From: Phyto melanocephala
Taxonomy: Eukaryota > Arthropoda > Insecta > Diptera > Rhinophoridae
Length of the DNA stretch: 64,000 nt
Assembly: GCA_941918925.1 (NCBI GenBank)
Contig: OW799233.1
Coordinates: 137,338,533 to 137,402,532, forward strand
Direction: 5' to 3'
This document shows, one piece after another, positions 1-10,728 of this stretch. The position numbers were made by a program, and so were the translations under genes. Each line of letters starts with the position of its first letter. Positions within the stretch are counted from its first letter, which is position 1. Below the pieces are notes generated by a model. It saw only the letters and a program-made list of their open reading frames with translations, did not search any database and was not told the DNA's origin.

Positions 1-487
1 CCGTGTTATGGTTTATTAAATAAACTAAATTGTTTTTGTTTAAATTGTCAAATTCTTTAATTTAGGAGAGTATGGACTTAGGCGGTTTTATATTTTTCTT
101 TTTGGGAAATAAAACAAATTACCTAGAAATACTAAATTATACCCCCAATTATTTATTTACTGCCTTATTCATTCAAAAATAGTTATTATTATTTTAAAGG
201 GCTTATAAAACTGCTTGTTATGGAAATTTGTTCTATAAACCTTTTTTAAAGCTGTTTTAATTTGTATGAATTAGATCATAAATATTTTAATAAACTAATC
301 CTACTTATATTTATAGCATAATAAATGTCAATGTTTGCATGTTTCGATCCTTTTTACTCGCAATCACACAAAAACGGCTGGATGGAAATAAATGAATTTT
401 CGTACACAGATAGACAACAACCAAAATTAACACATAGGCTACCCTTAATCACATTATTCAGGCTAATCCGCAAAAATATGCGAATTT
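1..487. other. AT-rich intergenic DNA, no gene seen
   Basis: No open frame with codon-like structure, no splice-bounded exon and no recognisable repeat end is visible here. A short ATG frame at 325-507 runs into the next repeat and looks accidental. Confidence 0.6.
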
Positions 488-1273
488 TTATACCCTTCAC
501 ACAGTGAAAAAGGGTATATATAGGTTTGTCATTCCGTGTGAAATTTCTACAATTTTCATTTCCGACCCCATAAAGTATATATTTTATGAAAGCTTATGAA
601 TAGGGGAGTCGATTAAGCCCTGTCAGTCTGTCCGTCTGTCCGTCTGACCGTCTGTCCGTCTGACCGTCTGTCCGTGTGTATGTTGAAATCAACTTTTTGA
701 AGCCCCCCGACATAGGTTGGACCCGGGTAAGGTATTAAAATATCAGAAATATTCGGGAGTAGATCGCTATTGAAAATCAGAAACATCGGTACATAAACAA
801 CTGAGATATGAGCAAAAACCCACGACCACCTCGGTTTTTTTTTCACAAAAACAACATTACAACAACAACATACATACATACAAACGTGTATACTGGTTAG
901 AGAAAACGTGGCATCGAATCCCAGCTGAGCCAAAAAAATTTTTTTTTTTAATTTTCTTAAAAATTTTTTTTTAATTTTTTTTTTTATTTTTTTTTTTATT
1001 TTTTATTTAATATATTATTTATATTTTTATTATTATTTTTTTTTTAATTTTTTTTTTTATTTTTTTTTTGTTTTATATGTGTATATTATATATATAATAA
1101 TTTTTTTTTTTAATTTTTTTTTTTTTTTTAAATTTTTTTTTGTTTTTTTAACATACATACGTGTACGTATTTCATATGGGATGAATGGTGATACAAGCAA
1201 CTGTTATTGCATGACTACACGTTGTGAAGGGTATATAAGATTCGGCATGGCCGAATATAGCATTCTTACTTGT
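488..1273 (+). mobile_element. Family-1 repeat, copy A (Helentron-like, non-autonomous)
   Basis: It opens with TTATACCCTTCACACAG, where TATACCCTT pairs with AAGGGTATA a few bases on to form a small palindrome. It then carries a GTCTGTCCGTC-type short tandem tract, a segment ending in ...ATCGAATCCCAGCTGAGCCA, a long T/A-homopolymer core, and the right end TGTGAAGGGTATA, hairpin ATTCGGC-ATG-GCCGAAT and terminus ACTTGTT. TATACCCTTCACA at the left and TGTGAAGGGTATA at the right form a subterminal inverted repeat. No protein is encoded; frames inside it are repeat shadows. Copy B follows after only 15 bases in the same orientation. Confidence 0.8.
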
Positions 1274-1288
1274 TTTATTTTATTTTTA

Positions 1289-2426
1289 TTATACCCTTCA
1301 CACAGTGAAAAAGGGTATATCGATGCCTTACTTCCTCAACCTCGTATCTTAAAAAATAAAATTTTTCAGGAGAGAAAAAAGAAACGGTTCATCTTTTTAT
1401 ACTTCGGTGTTTGGTTAAAAGTTTAAATGCAGTTATTAAGGATTTGATTGTATTAATGTATATTAGTAGTAATAATATACTAATCTTTTCTAGTTAAAGC
1501 ATAAAACAATCGTTTGATATGAAAAAGTCAAAACCGTATTTTTTAAGATACGAGGTTGAGGAAGTAAGGCATCGATATATAGGTTTGTCATTCCGTGTGA
1601 AATTTCTACAATTTTCATTTCCGACCCCATAAAGTATATATTTTCTGAAAGCTTATGAATAGGGAAGTCGATTAAGCTCTGTCAGTCTGTCCGTCTGACC
1701 GTCTGTCCGTGTGTATGTTGAAATCAACTTTTTGAAGCCCCCCGACATCACTTGGACCCGGGTGAGGTATTAAAATATCAGAAATATTCGGGAGTATATC
1801 GCTATTGAAAATCAGAAACATCGGTACATAAACAACTGAGATATGAGCAAAAACCCACGACCACCTCGATTTTTTTTTTCACAAAAACAACATTACAACA
1901 ACAACATACATACATACAAACTTGTATATTGGCTAAAGTAAACGTGGGATCGAATCCCAGCTGAGCCAAAAAAAAAATTTTTTTATATTTTAAAAATTTT
2001 TTTTTTAATTTTTTTTTTTTTAATTTTTTTTTTATTTATTTTTTTATTTTTTATTTAATATATTATTTATATTTTTTATTATTTTTTTTTTTAATTTTTT
2101 CTTTTATTTTTTTTTTTGTTTTATATTAATTATATATATTTTAATTATTTTTAAAAAATTTTTTTTTTTAAATTTTTTTTTTTTAATTTTTTTTTTAAAT
2201 TTTTTTTTTAAATTTTTTTTTTTAAATTTTTTTTTTATTTTTTTTTAACATACATACGTAAATTTATAATTTTACAATGGGATGTTTTTTATATATGTAT
2301 ATTTTTTATATGTATGTACGTATTTCATATGAGATGAATGGTGATACAAACTACTGTTATTGCATGACTACACGTTGTGAAGGGTATATAAGATTCGGCA
2401 CGGCCGAATATAGCGCTCTTACTTGT
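1289..2426 (+). mobile_element. Family-1 repeat, copy B, split by a MITE
   Basis: It has the same end structures as copy A: TTATACCCTTCACA at the left and GGCACGGCCGAAT hairpin plus ACTTGTT at the right. The left palindrome is interrupted after GGGTATA by a 256-bp inverted-repeat element, and family-1 sequence resumes at TATATAGGTTTGTC. Copies A and B form a head-to-tail pair. Confidence 0.8.
1320..1575. mobile_element. 256-bp MITE with perfect 39-bp terminal inverted repeats, TA target
   Basis: The ends begin TCGATGCCTTACTTCC on both strands and pair perfectly over 39 bases (1320-1358 with 1537-1575). They are flanked by a TA dinucleotide on each side. Removing the element and one TA restores the uninterrupted family-1 sequence seen in copies A and F. 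TIRs plus a TA duplication fit a non-autonomous Tc1/mariner-type element. The interior has no coding content. Confidence 0.85.
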
Positions 2427-2689
2427 TTTTTATTCAGTTGTTTAAAGATTTCGAAAGCCCAAAATTAATCATCCAACATCATATACGGAAGTTTTTTTTC
2501 TTAATTATTTGCATTAAATTCTTTTTGGCACATGTATTGATAAAAACATAAATGAATAAATAGGCTACATTTTATTACAATTATCAAGCCAATTCACATA
2601 AACATGCAATAAATAAATTTTTTTATTTAGTTATTCGGTTTAAAGTCTACCCGTACTAGCGAAAAAAATTAAATCATCCAATGTCCTCT

Positions 2690-3075
2690 AAAAAAGTATT
2701 TAACTTAAGAATTTTCATTAAATCCAAACACAAAAATTTAATAAACTACGCTGCGATCCTTAATGAATAAAAATGCATTCTGAATTTTAATTTAATTTCA
2801 AGTGCAAGAAGCTAAAAATTATATTTTTGTATGGGCGTGGCAGTTCCCACTTTTTTAATCACGAAACTGTATAGTCATGACAGCTAAATATATGTGCAAA
2901 ATTTCAGAAAAATCGGTCAAGTGCAAGTAGCTAAAAATTATAACTAATTTTTTATGGGCGTGGCCCCGCGAATTTAAATGAAATTTGGCACACATACATA
3001 GATTACAATCTGAATTATTGCATTAAGAGGCTGACTTTCGTGCCGATAGCTACGCTGACGAAATCGGGGGCACAG
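2690..3075 (+). repeat. Dispersed repeat also found at 63.17-63.53 kb
   Basis: Segments such as CTTAATGAATAAAAATGC, AAGTGCAAGAAGCTAAAAA and ATGGGCGTGG, and a conserved ...CACGAAACTGTATAG... stretch, recur in the same order at 63170-63535. This copy lacks the CA microsatellite and TATATATATAGATT end of the other. I cannot place it in a named family. Confidence 0.6.
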
Positions 3076-4440
3076 GCTAGTTTAATATAAAAACTATGTT
3101 AAGATTGAAAAAAAACACAATTTTCTACAGTTTTTGGTATGAATTTTTAATTCTTTCGATTCGGAATATATATATATATTTTTTTTTTCTATTTTTCTGA
3201 ATTATTACCTGAAATGCAAATGATTACGATTGGAAGCAGTTGTTTTAGCTAAACTTAAGCTATAAATATCAAACAAAAGAGAAAAAATTTATATAAACTC
3301 AATCATAAATTAAAACTGAATTTTTTTGACTTAAGACCTTTTTGCCTAACGTCAAAGAAATATGTCCAGCAATGCAACATTTGCGAATTGCTTCACTTTA
3401 CTTCATTTGCATTATAAAAGGCTTGAGCAAAATTGTTTATATATGCTCAGAAGCAAATAAGTGAAAACTGCTGTTTTTGACATTTTAACCGACATTAATC
3501 TCATGTAAAAGAAAAAGAAAATAGATTCTTTTTATTAAAAAATCATTTATTTTTTTCTTTTTCACTGCATTTAGGCATTTTTATTCTTAATATATTTTTT
3601 GACAGTTCAGTAAGAAGCTGACAGATTTTTTCAGTCGGAAACTCTGATAATACAAACTGAAATAAATATGTATTTCGGATTTAAAAAGGATCAATTCACG
3701 ATCTGATGTAACATGCTCAGCAAATATGCTCTGTTCAAATTGGCACAGGTTCAATCGTGAGTACACTTAATAATTCGAATTCGTTTTTTCTTTTTTGTAG
3801 TTGTTAAGGAAAATGTTTGTCTTTGTAAATTAGTGTGATCATTAATTAAAACAAGTTGTTATTCGCTATTATATTTTACATTATTATATTATTATATTTT
3901 GCAATATTGTGTGATTATTCCGGGGTGTAAATTATCACTTCTCGTTTTGAGTTGAAAATAGATTAATAATGAAATAATACCAAAATTTTGGAGATTAAAT
4001 CATTCTCAGACTGTATGCTAGGTATACATACACACAGAAAACAAATTTTTTACCAATCGAATAATTTTTTACCAATTAATAATTCAACAAATTTGAAAAT
4101 TAATACTGAGATTCATTAATTCAAATTTCATTGAATTGTAACATAATTTAAATTACATAGTAGTATACCGATAAAGAGTGCTGATGATGAAATCGTAGCT
4201 GATTTCGAAAATGCATTCCACTCGGCTAATATCGGAAATAATTTTAGAAAGAATATTCCTAAAAATGGTTACAATTTAATTAAATTTGAATTATAAAATT
4301 AAAAATGAAAGAATAAATGAACTTAAGCCAAAATAAAAAAAAATGTTCACATTAAGAAATTTAATATATAGAAAAAGTTCGAATAAAATATAAATATATA
4401 CTTATGTTTTTTTATTTGTCAGGTTAATTTTTAAAATTAA
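3076..4440. other. AT-rich intergenic stretch with minor repeats
   Basis: No supported gene. A TATAAAAGG box-like string lies at about 3413. An ATG-started segment at 3712 ends in a good donor context (GTGAGTAC), but no partner exon was found. At 4150-4240 a segment containing GAGTGCTGATGATGAAATCG and GCATTCCACTCGGCTAA matches the repeat at 31137-31365. Confidence 0.4.
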
Positions 4441-4441
4441 T

Positions 4442-5320
4442 AAAATGTATGCTCGATATACCAAAGATTTCGAAAGTGCAACGATACCATGCTTTACAGT
4501 TCCTTTCCGTCCAAAGAGAATTTAGGCAGGAGTTTGAGCAATATGAGGATGGCAAACATGTTTGCCGAATTCAGAAGCATCAGAAGTAGGCCGCAGCTTA
4601 AGGATCGTCAATTTAGTCAAACGTTTCGACAAGAAACTTACCGGCGCAAATTGAAATTAGCAAGCAGTTATTACAACGGATTAGTCACGGAGACTTAAAC
4701 TTGTTTCCGTACAAATTACCAAATTACAAGCAACTTAAACCCGCTGGATGTGTCTATTCGCCTGGAATTTTAAAACAAAATAAATGAATTGGCCAAAGAA
4801 AACAAGCTCTTAGATAAAGTTCAATCCAACATAGAGGGTTAAAAAAGCGGCAGGCCACACACAACATCGAAACGTTCAACGGAATCCAAAAATGAACTTA
4901 GTGCTATCGCTCAAAAACGGGTCAGATGGAGAACAGCTGTCATTGGCAGCCTACGCTCCAGTGGGAGTTTTTGAAAAAAAATACGATGTAACGATGTTGG
5001 CAGTCAGTCAATGGGGAGCATTATTTAAAGATGTTGAAAGAATTTGTTTACCCAGAACAGCGACAAAAACGTATCTATTTCAATAGCATTTGATATCAGC
5101 TAGATGGAGCAACACTTAACCAGACCGGTTTAATGGAGCTCCAACGAAAATTTCCAAACAAATTAATATCCAGAGATTCTACTTTCTGCTTAACCCCTAG
5201 GTCACCTAATCTGACTGCACCAGACATATTTTCGAGAGCTTAAGTAAAGCTAGAGTTATACAAAAGGAAACCAAGGAATTCTACTGAACAAGGAGTCTAT
5301 TAATACAATAATTGGGGCGA
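4442..5320 (+). pseudogene. Degenerate Tc1/mariner-like DDE transposase relic
   Basis: Peptide shreds in several frames match, in order, the layout of a common insect mariner-like transposase. First comes a helix-turn-helix part (VKRFD-like at about 4617). Then come ISHGDLNLFPYKL- and QLKP-like pieces (4660-4745), QLDGATL...MELQRKFPNKLISR (about 5097-5175), and RSPNLTAPDIF (about 5200-5230), corresponding to the 'PPRSPDLTPxDFFLWG' block near the last catalytic residue. Frames shift repeatedly and carry stops, so no protein can be made. The family assignment is from remembered motif patterns. Confidence 0.6.
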
Positions 5321-5499
5321 CCTCAACTTAAAACCTTCAGGCTTTATATAAAAAATAAATTAAATACATTAATCAAAAATAAAGTTTTTAGAAGTTTTTA
5401 TTAGCGCGCCATCTATATCACAACTTATCTATATGCGATTAACTACAACTAGGCTTGCCACCCGTACTTTATATATTTCCATTAGTTACAATATTTTAC

Positions 5500-6830
5500 G
5501 GCACGAAATGGCATTCAAAACAAGTTACTAGATTTTTATAAAAATAGTAACGAGTCTGCTTATGGTATGTTTGAAGCAATAAAAAACTCATTCCCCCAAA
5601 ACCAATTATCCTTTCAATTATTATCTGCCCTAAGTGCAGACAACACAAATGCTAATTTTGGTGTCAACCCTTCTTGATTTACAAATATGAGAGATTTGGT
5701 ACCAGGTTTGATAAAAGGAAACTGTCATGCACACATAGTGCATAATTGCGTGAAACATGCCATGAGCTTTTTGACATATGACATAGAAAATGTAATTTTG
5801 AAAATTTATGCTAATTTTTCACATTCTGCTGTGAGAAGAGATGAGTTGAAAAAATTTATAGCATCAGTAGATGGATACTTCCATGAAGTAAAACGCCATG
5901 TCGGAACAAGATGGCTTTCGCTTTTGCCATGCATTGATACATTACTATTAAATTGGTCACCTATTCGACTTATTTTATAAGCTTAGATAACTGTCCAATA
6001 ATTTTACAAAATATATTGATGCTCAACAACAATAAAAATTATATGATTGAAATTTATTTCCATTTTTGCAGTCACATGCTGAATTTATTTAATAAAGCTG
6101 TAAAATGCCTGGAAGACAATTGTATAACAATTTTAGATATTCATGGGATAATGGTAAATTTGAGAAATGGACTATTACAAAGAAAACAAGATCTCTTCTT
6201 TGGATATAAAACAAGCAAAAATATTAAGTTGTTGTCTTCACCGGAACTGACTAGCAAAATTCACACGAATTTTTTATTATTTATTGATAAAGCCTTGGAG
6301 TACCTGAATAGATGGTTTGATTTTAAAAACTCAAGCTGATTATTTAAAATAAGAAATACAAACTTAAAAAGAAACATTGAAATTGATAATATTGTCAACA
6401 TAATCGAAAATTTGAATCTACAGAAACTTAATATAAATAAGAATGATCTTTATGGAGAAATTGTGTTATGTTTATGATCAGATATGTAGTTCTGAAGGTT
6501 TTGCGGAGTTATCTACTGCAAGTAAATGGCAGCTAGTATTTAATAAGACTGATGATAATTTATCAAATTTTTATAAAATCATTTCATTTTTACTTTCTAT
6601 TCCTGAACCGTCAGCATTTACAGAGAGAGTGTTTTCTGTAATAAAGAGCAAGTGGAAAGACGAAATAAACAAAGCGACTCTGAACCTGATAAAAAATGAA
6701 TTAATAATTTATTTTAATTTAAATATAGACTGTAAAAATGCTGTGTATTTGTTTAGCAGTGATAGTTATTTGATAAAACTTGCGAAAATCAATAAAAAAT
6801 ACATTTTTAAATTTTATAACAATAAATAAA
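5500..6830 (+). pseudogene. Broken hAT-superfamily transposase
   Basis: An ordered set of hAT-like segments is split by stops and frameshifts. They are: SADNTNANFG-like (about 5633-5665, resembling the conserved DNTN region around a catalytic Asp); a frame at 5687-5980 with NCHAHIVHNCVKHA and VGTRWLSLLPC; a frame at 5953-6339; and a C-terminal frame at 6443-6829 with SIPEPSAFTERVFSVIKSKW, typical of the hAT dimerisation region (SNAxxERxFS). The N-terminal BED finger is not seen. No terminal inverted repeats were identified, so the element limits are approximate. Confidence 0.7.
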
Positions 6831-7441
6831 AATAAATTGTACTTTATTTTTATACTGTGTACTTTTTTTCTTAACCTTTCAATCCTATGTACTTCAATCG
6901 CAAAAAAAAAGGGTGGGAACCCTACTCACAACCGATACTATTTTCTCTGTCTACTTTTAAATACATTTGTAACTTTGAAATCCATATGTGTAATGTTTCT
7001 GCAATTGCACTTCATATGAGCTTAAGCTAATCCAAATCTTAGATTCCACAATGCGCGCAATGGGATTCAGAAGGGGTAAAAGTTTTTTTCTTTATTTATT
7101 ATTAAAAAATGTTCGAATTTTAAAATTATTTATAAAAATGTTATTTTACTAAATATTTTTTCTGGTTTGCAAAAAATGCTTAACTATTAAAAAAAAACAA
7201 ATAAATTTATAATTTTGTATGTAAATTTGTTTTTTTTTCAACTTGATATGTATAACACTCTTCTTAGATATATTATGTGTGCATATATGTACATACATAT
7301 GTGCATAGGTAGATATATATTTTTTTTTTAATAGAAATTGAAGTATTTATCAATTATATAAGTTTTTTATCAGCACAGAATATTAAAAAAACAAACAATC
7401 GTACATAGTTTTGCACATTAGTTGTCAGAAAAATGTATTAC
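6831..7441. other. AT-rich DNA, no confident feature
   Basis: Homopolymer-rich sequence. A downstream exon for the minus-strand signal-peptide exon at 7442-7493 was sought. One AG acceptor near 7002 would add only about 25 codons and is not convincing. Confidence 0.4.
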
Positions 7442-7493
7442 CTTGACCAACAATTAAAATCGTGGCAAACACTAAGAAAATCTTCGATATCAT
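7442..7493 (-). CDS. Candidate first coding exon of a small secreted protein
   Basis: On the minus strand an ATG in a fly-like context (CAAAATG) opens a 17-codon segment, MISKIFLVFATILIVGQ, then CAAG|GTAATAC. The peptide is a textbook signal sequence: a basic residue, then about 12 hydrophobic residues. It ends at a plausible splice donor in phase 1. A TTTATAAAA box lies about 115 bases upstream (7608-7616), leaving a leader of some 90 bases. Seen: hydrophobic peptide, donor and TATA. Inferred: a secreted product. No second exon was found, so the gene could be broken or continue outside the window. Confidence 0.4.
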
Positions 7494-7606
7494 TTTTGTA
7501 TTTGATTGCTAGAATTTTTTTTCAATTAAACACTTTTTAATAATATCAAGGTTTTAATCAATATGTTTTCTTTTTTAATATTTTGCATGCCCGTTTACTA
7601 GAACCA

Positions 7607-7617
7607 ACGTTTTATAA
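7607..7617 (-). promoter_or_regulatory. TATA box candidate for the minus-strand signal-peptide exon
   Basis: TTTATAAAA reads on both strands here. On the minus strand it would place transcription start near 7580 and a short 5' leader before the ATG at 7493. Confidence 0.3.
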
Positions 7618-8019
7618 AAACCATCACCACACGATAGGGTGTCGCCGTACACTAACACTGATCGTCACTTACAGGTAAAATGAAGCCAGTTCAAATGCTT
7701 CAGTTAAATTTCTTTAAATCGATAACACAACCAAACAAACTTATAAATCGGCAGGGAAATTTGCAATCAAATTTTTCTCTGAAATCTTAGCAGAGGGTGT
7801 TTTTGTGTACCTTTCTGCCTAAGTAGTATTTTTTGTCTCTTTAGCATATAAATCAATGACTGTAAATAGAAATAAATAAATTAACGTTAACTAATACGAA
7901 AACAAATAAAAAAATAGTTCGAAATTTGACGATTCAATTTTGTTAATTTTAGAAGCAACTTTATTCGTATGCAAAAAAAATGTTAATACTTAAACAGTTG
8001 AAACCGAAACAAGACGGAG
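7618..8019. other. Intergenic DNA, nothing supported
   Basis: No ORF, splice-bounded exon or recognisable repeat end is seen. Confidence 0.4.
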
Positions 8020-8475
8020 CACTATATCCAGCTGTGCCAAATTTTTTATATACACCCCCAATTTCGTTTAGTGCTTTTATAACATAAAATTTATTATTTT
8101 GTTAATAACTCTAATCAGTATAGAATAATTTGTTGATATAGGTACTAAAATATCTATTACTTTCTTTGTTTAAGTCTGAAAAATGAAACCTATTTTTAAA
8201 ATAGGCTTGATATCATCCATTTCTTTTTACTGCAATATTTTAAAAGTGGGCACTAAAGTAAGCCTTTTAAAGTTTTGAGCAATTATAGTTCCCAGAGTCA
8301 TGAAAAATTGGAGTATTTAATTAAGGACTCGTTTATTTCTTTTTTCTACTTAGAAGATGGAATAAAATTTAATACTTAAAACCTGCTTCAATATTATTCA
8401 ATGCAATTGGTCCTTATTTGAATATCGTTTGGCATTACTAAGAGGTCATACGTTAAATTTTTGCCTTTCTAGTTA
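8020..8475 (-). repeat. Decayed family-2 repeat fragment
   Basis: AGCTGTGCCAAAT is a damaged version of the CGGCTGTGCCGAAT hairpin. It is followed by TATATACACCCCCAATTTCG, ACATAAAATTTATTATTTTG and GGGCACTAAAGTAAGCC, which match the order of the better copy at 24288-24684. It is older and more diverged than the other family-2 copies. Confidence 0.55.
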
Positions 8476-8482
8476 CAATATA

Positions 8483-8790
8483 TAGTATAACCTCTGTAGT
8501 CCGGACACTTGCTTATCCGGACTATCCAGTACTCCGGACAGTTAAATGTTTCCAACAGTTTGACAATTTTACCGGACATTACTTTGTTTTGTGTTTGTGT
8601 TTTCGTTATTGTACGTTATTTTTAATATTGAGGAAAACATGACTCCGACAATTCTCTAGAAAAAATTCAGGAAGTCCATGAAAATGTTTCAAATAAAGAA
8701 ACTATTAATTTGTTTGCAAGAGCAATTTTAAAGGCCCAGCAAACAAATGCGAATGAAAAGGAAATATAATTTTTTAAGAAATTAAAAAAG
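8483..8790 (+). mobile_element. pogo/Tigger-like transposon remnant
   Basis: The sequence begins AGTATAACCTCTGTAGTCC and has repeated CCGGAC motifs, the usual style of a Tigger/pogo end (CAGTA..ACCTCT..). Interior words such as ATTCAGGAAGTCCATG and GCAAGAGCAATTTTAAAGG look like decayed coding sequence. The matching right end was not found. Confidence 0.45.
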
Positions 8791-9036
8791 AAAACAGAAA
8801 AACTGCATAATAAAAATTGTATCCAAAGAAAAATTAGTTTGTATTTTAATACATAATTTTTTTAACGTTACCTAATTTGCATATTTTTTTTTGTAAATGA
8901 ATTTTGTTATTGTATACCTAAGCTTAGAACAGCTGATTACAATTTTCGTTTTTTTCACATGTCTGCTTGTACAAATAATCTGCTGCAAATAAATAGTTCA
9001 GTCGCCAATAAATAAATACATAAATTTCAAAAATAT

Positions 9037-9599
9037 ATACATACATACATACATACATACATACATACATACATACATACATACATACATACATACATAC
9101 ATACATACATACATACATACATACATACATACATACATACATACATACATACATACATACATACATACATACATACATACATACATACATACATACATAC
9201 ATACATACATACATACATACATACATACATACATACATACATACATACATACATACATACATACATACATACATACATACATACATACATACATACATAC
9301 ATACATACATACATACATACATACATACATACATACATACATACATACATACATACATACATACATACATACATACATACATACATACATACATACATAC
9401 ATACATACATACATACATACATACATACATACATACATACATACATACATACATACATACATACATACATACATACATACATACATACATACATACATAC
9501 ATACATACATACATACATACATACATACATACATACATACATACATACATACATACATACATACATACATACATACATACATACATACATACATACATA
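9037..9599. repeat. (ATAC)n microsatellite, about 140 perfect units
   Basis: An uninterrupted four-base repeat of about 560 bp with no visible interruption. It is read as TATG/MYVC on the minus strand, which makes long but meaningless open frames. Many shorter CATA/TATG runs occur elsewhere in the window, but none of comparable size or perfection. Confidence 0.98.
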
Positions 9600-9929
9600 A
9601 ATAAGTTTTTGTGTTTCGTTTTATGAATCATAAAAATAGTGATCTGTTGCGATTAATAGAACTACGCAAAAGCCATGAAATTCTATGTAACATGAATCTT
9701 TCGTCATTAAGCGAGCCTTTTGTGTTTATTCCCTGACGACGGCATCTTAAGAAATAAAATTGACTATGAATGCATGCACTCAATAGGCGTTTTCTCTAGA
9801 ATAGAAAACGATTTCACATCGCCGACTGGTAATTGTCGATAAACCTAATCGCACAGTCCTTCGTAACCGTCAGCATCTTCGTTAGACTGAGGTTTACCAT
9901 AGCATTTACCTATGATCCTTAGTCTATAG
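9600..9929. other. Unassigned intergenic DNA
   Basis: Less AT-rich than its surroundings, with no open frame or repeat signature that I recognise. Confidence 0.35.
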
Positions 9930-10495
9930 CGATCTGAGTCTCCCTAAACTCTTTAAGTACGAGGTCCATATATATTCCAAAAATTTACAAACGAAAATCA
10001 GTTTTTTTCAGCTTTTAGACAACCGAGAGAGTCAACATTGGTATCATCTGAAAGGACTTGACTAGCGCAATATAAGCACTATAAAAAAATTAAAATTCAT
10101 ATTGGCCGTTACTACAAAATGGCGGACAATAAATTTATAAATGGGTCAAATCTGGTATTTTTATATGTAACTTCTAGAACCCCCTCAATATTGGTATCAA
10201 ATGAAAGGGCTTGAATACAGTAGAATACAGTAAATTATTAAAAAAAAAATAAAATCCAAGATGGCGTCTAAAACAAAATGGCGGATCAAATTTTTTAACC
10301 CCATCAATATTGGATACCTATTATTAAAAAAATTAAAGGACTTGACTAGTAGAATACAGATAACTACGTAAAAATTCAAAATCGAGGATGGCGTCGGGAA
10401 AGAAATGGCGTATAACATGATATATGTAGGTTAATCTACGATGTGGGATTATACCTATGTACATGATGGTGAAGGGTATTTTATTTATTTTACTT
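9930..10495 (-). repeat. Family-3 dispersed repeat
   Basis: It has multiple AAAATGGCGGA / GATGGCGTC words alternating with ATTGGTATCAAATGAAAGG and GGCTTGA motifs, and ends ACATGATGGTGAAGGGTAT. The same modules recur in inverted order at 57251-57650 and in part at 17440-17895, 39000-39110 and 61530-61780. It shares the GGGTAT-type subterminal motif with families 1 and 2. Confidence 0.65.
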
Positions 10496-10728
10496 TTTGT
10501 TTGTTGTTTTTTTCATTTTTGTAGACAGTATTCATACATGAAGAATATCATAAAATAAACCAACTATATTTTTAGTTTTCCTCTCAAGCTACAAATATGA
10601 AATATATGAAGTTTTTTGTCTCTCCTGTAAAATTTGCTGAATCGGAGCTATTAGGTTTGCTTATTAAGCCGACGATATATTTGTGTTACCCATCATGATA
10701 AGGGTTACAACACAAAAAATAAATATAA

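Noticed and set aside
613..933. Minus-strand frame in family 1 (also 47494-47763) as a gene
   Set aside because: It arises from the repeat's GTCTGTCCGTC and CATA tracts and is broken differently in each copy.
880..935. A functional tRNA gene in the CGAATCCCAGCTGAGCCA segment
   Set aside because: There is no acceptor-stem partner, D-arm or anticodon arm upstream; only a T-arm-like piece is visible.
1079..1426. Plus-strand frames ending the family-1 repeats (also 2277-2468, 37231-37815 and 63383-63607)
   Set aside because: The recurrent CMTTRCEGYIRFGTAEYS-like peptide is just the hairpin end of the repeat read in frame; there is no ATG context or splice support.
9037..9599. CRISPR-like or satellite array
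   Set aside because: There are no spacers and the unit is 4 bp; it is a simple microsatellite in eukaryotic DNA.
8924..9631. Long minus-strand open frames with MYVC repeats
   Set aside because: They are the translation of the (ATAC)n microsatellite; every frame is open because a four-base repeat without stops cycles through three frames.
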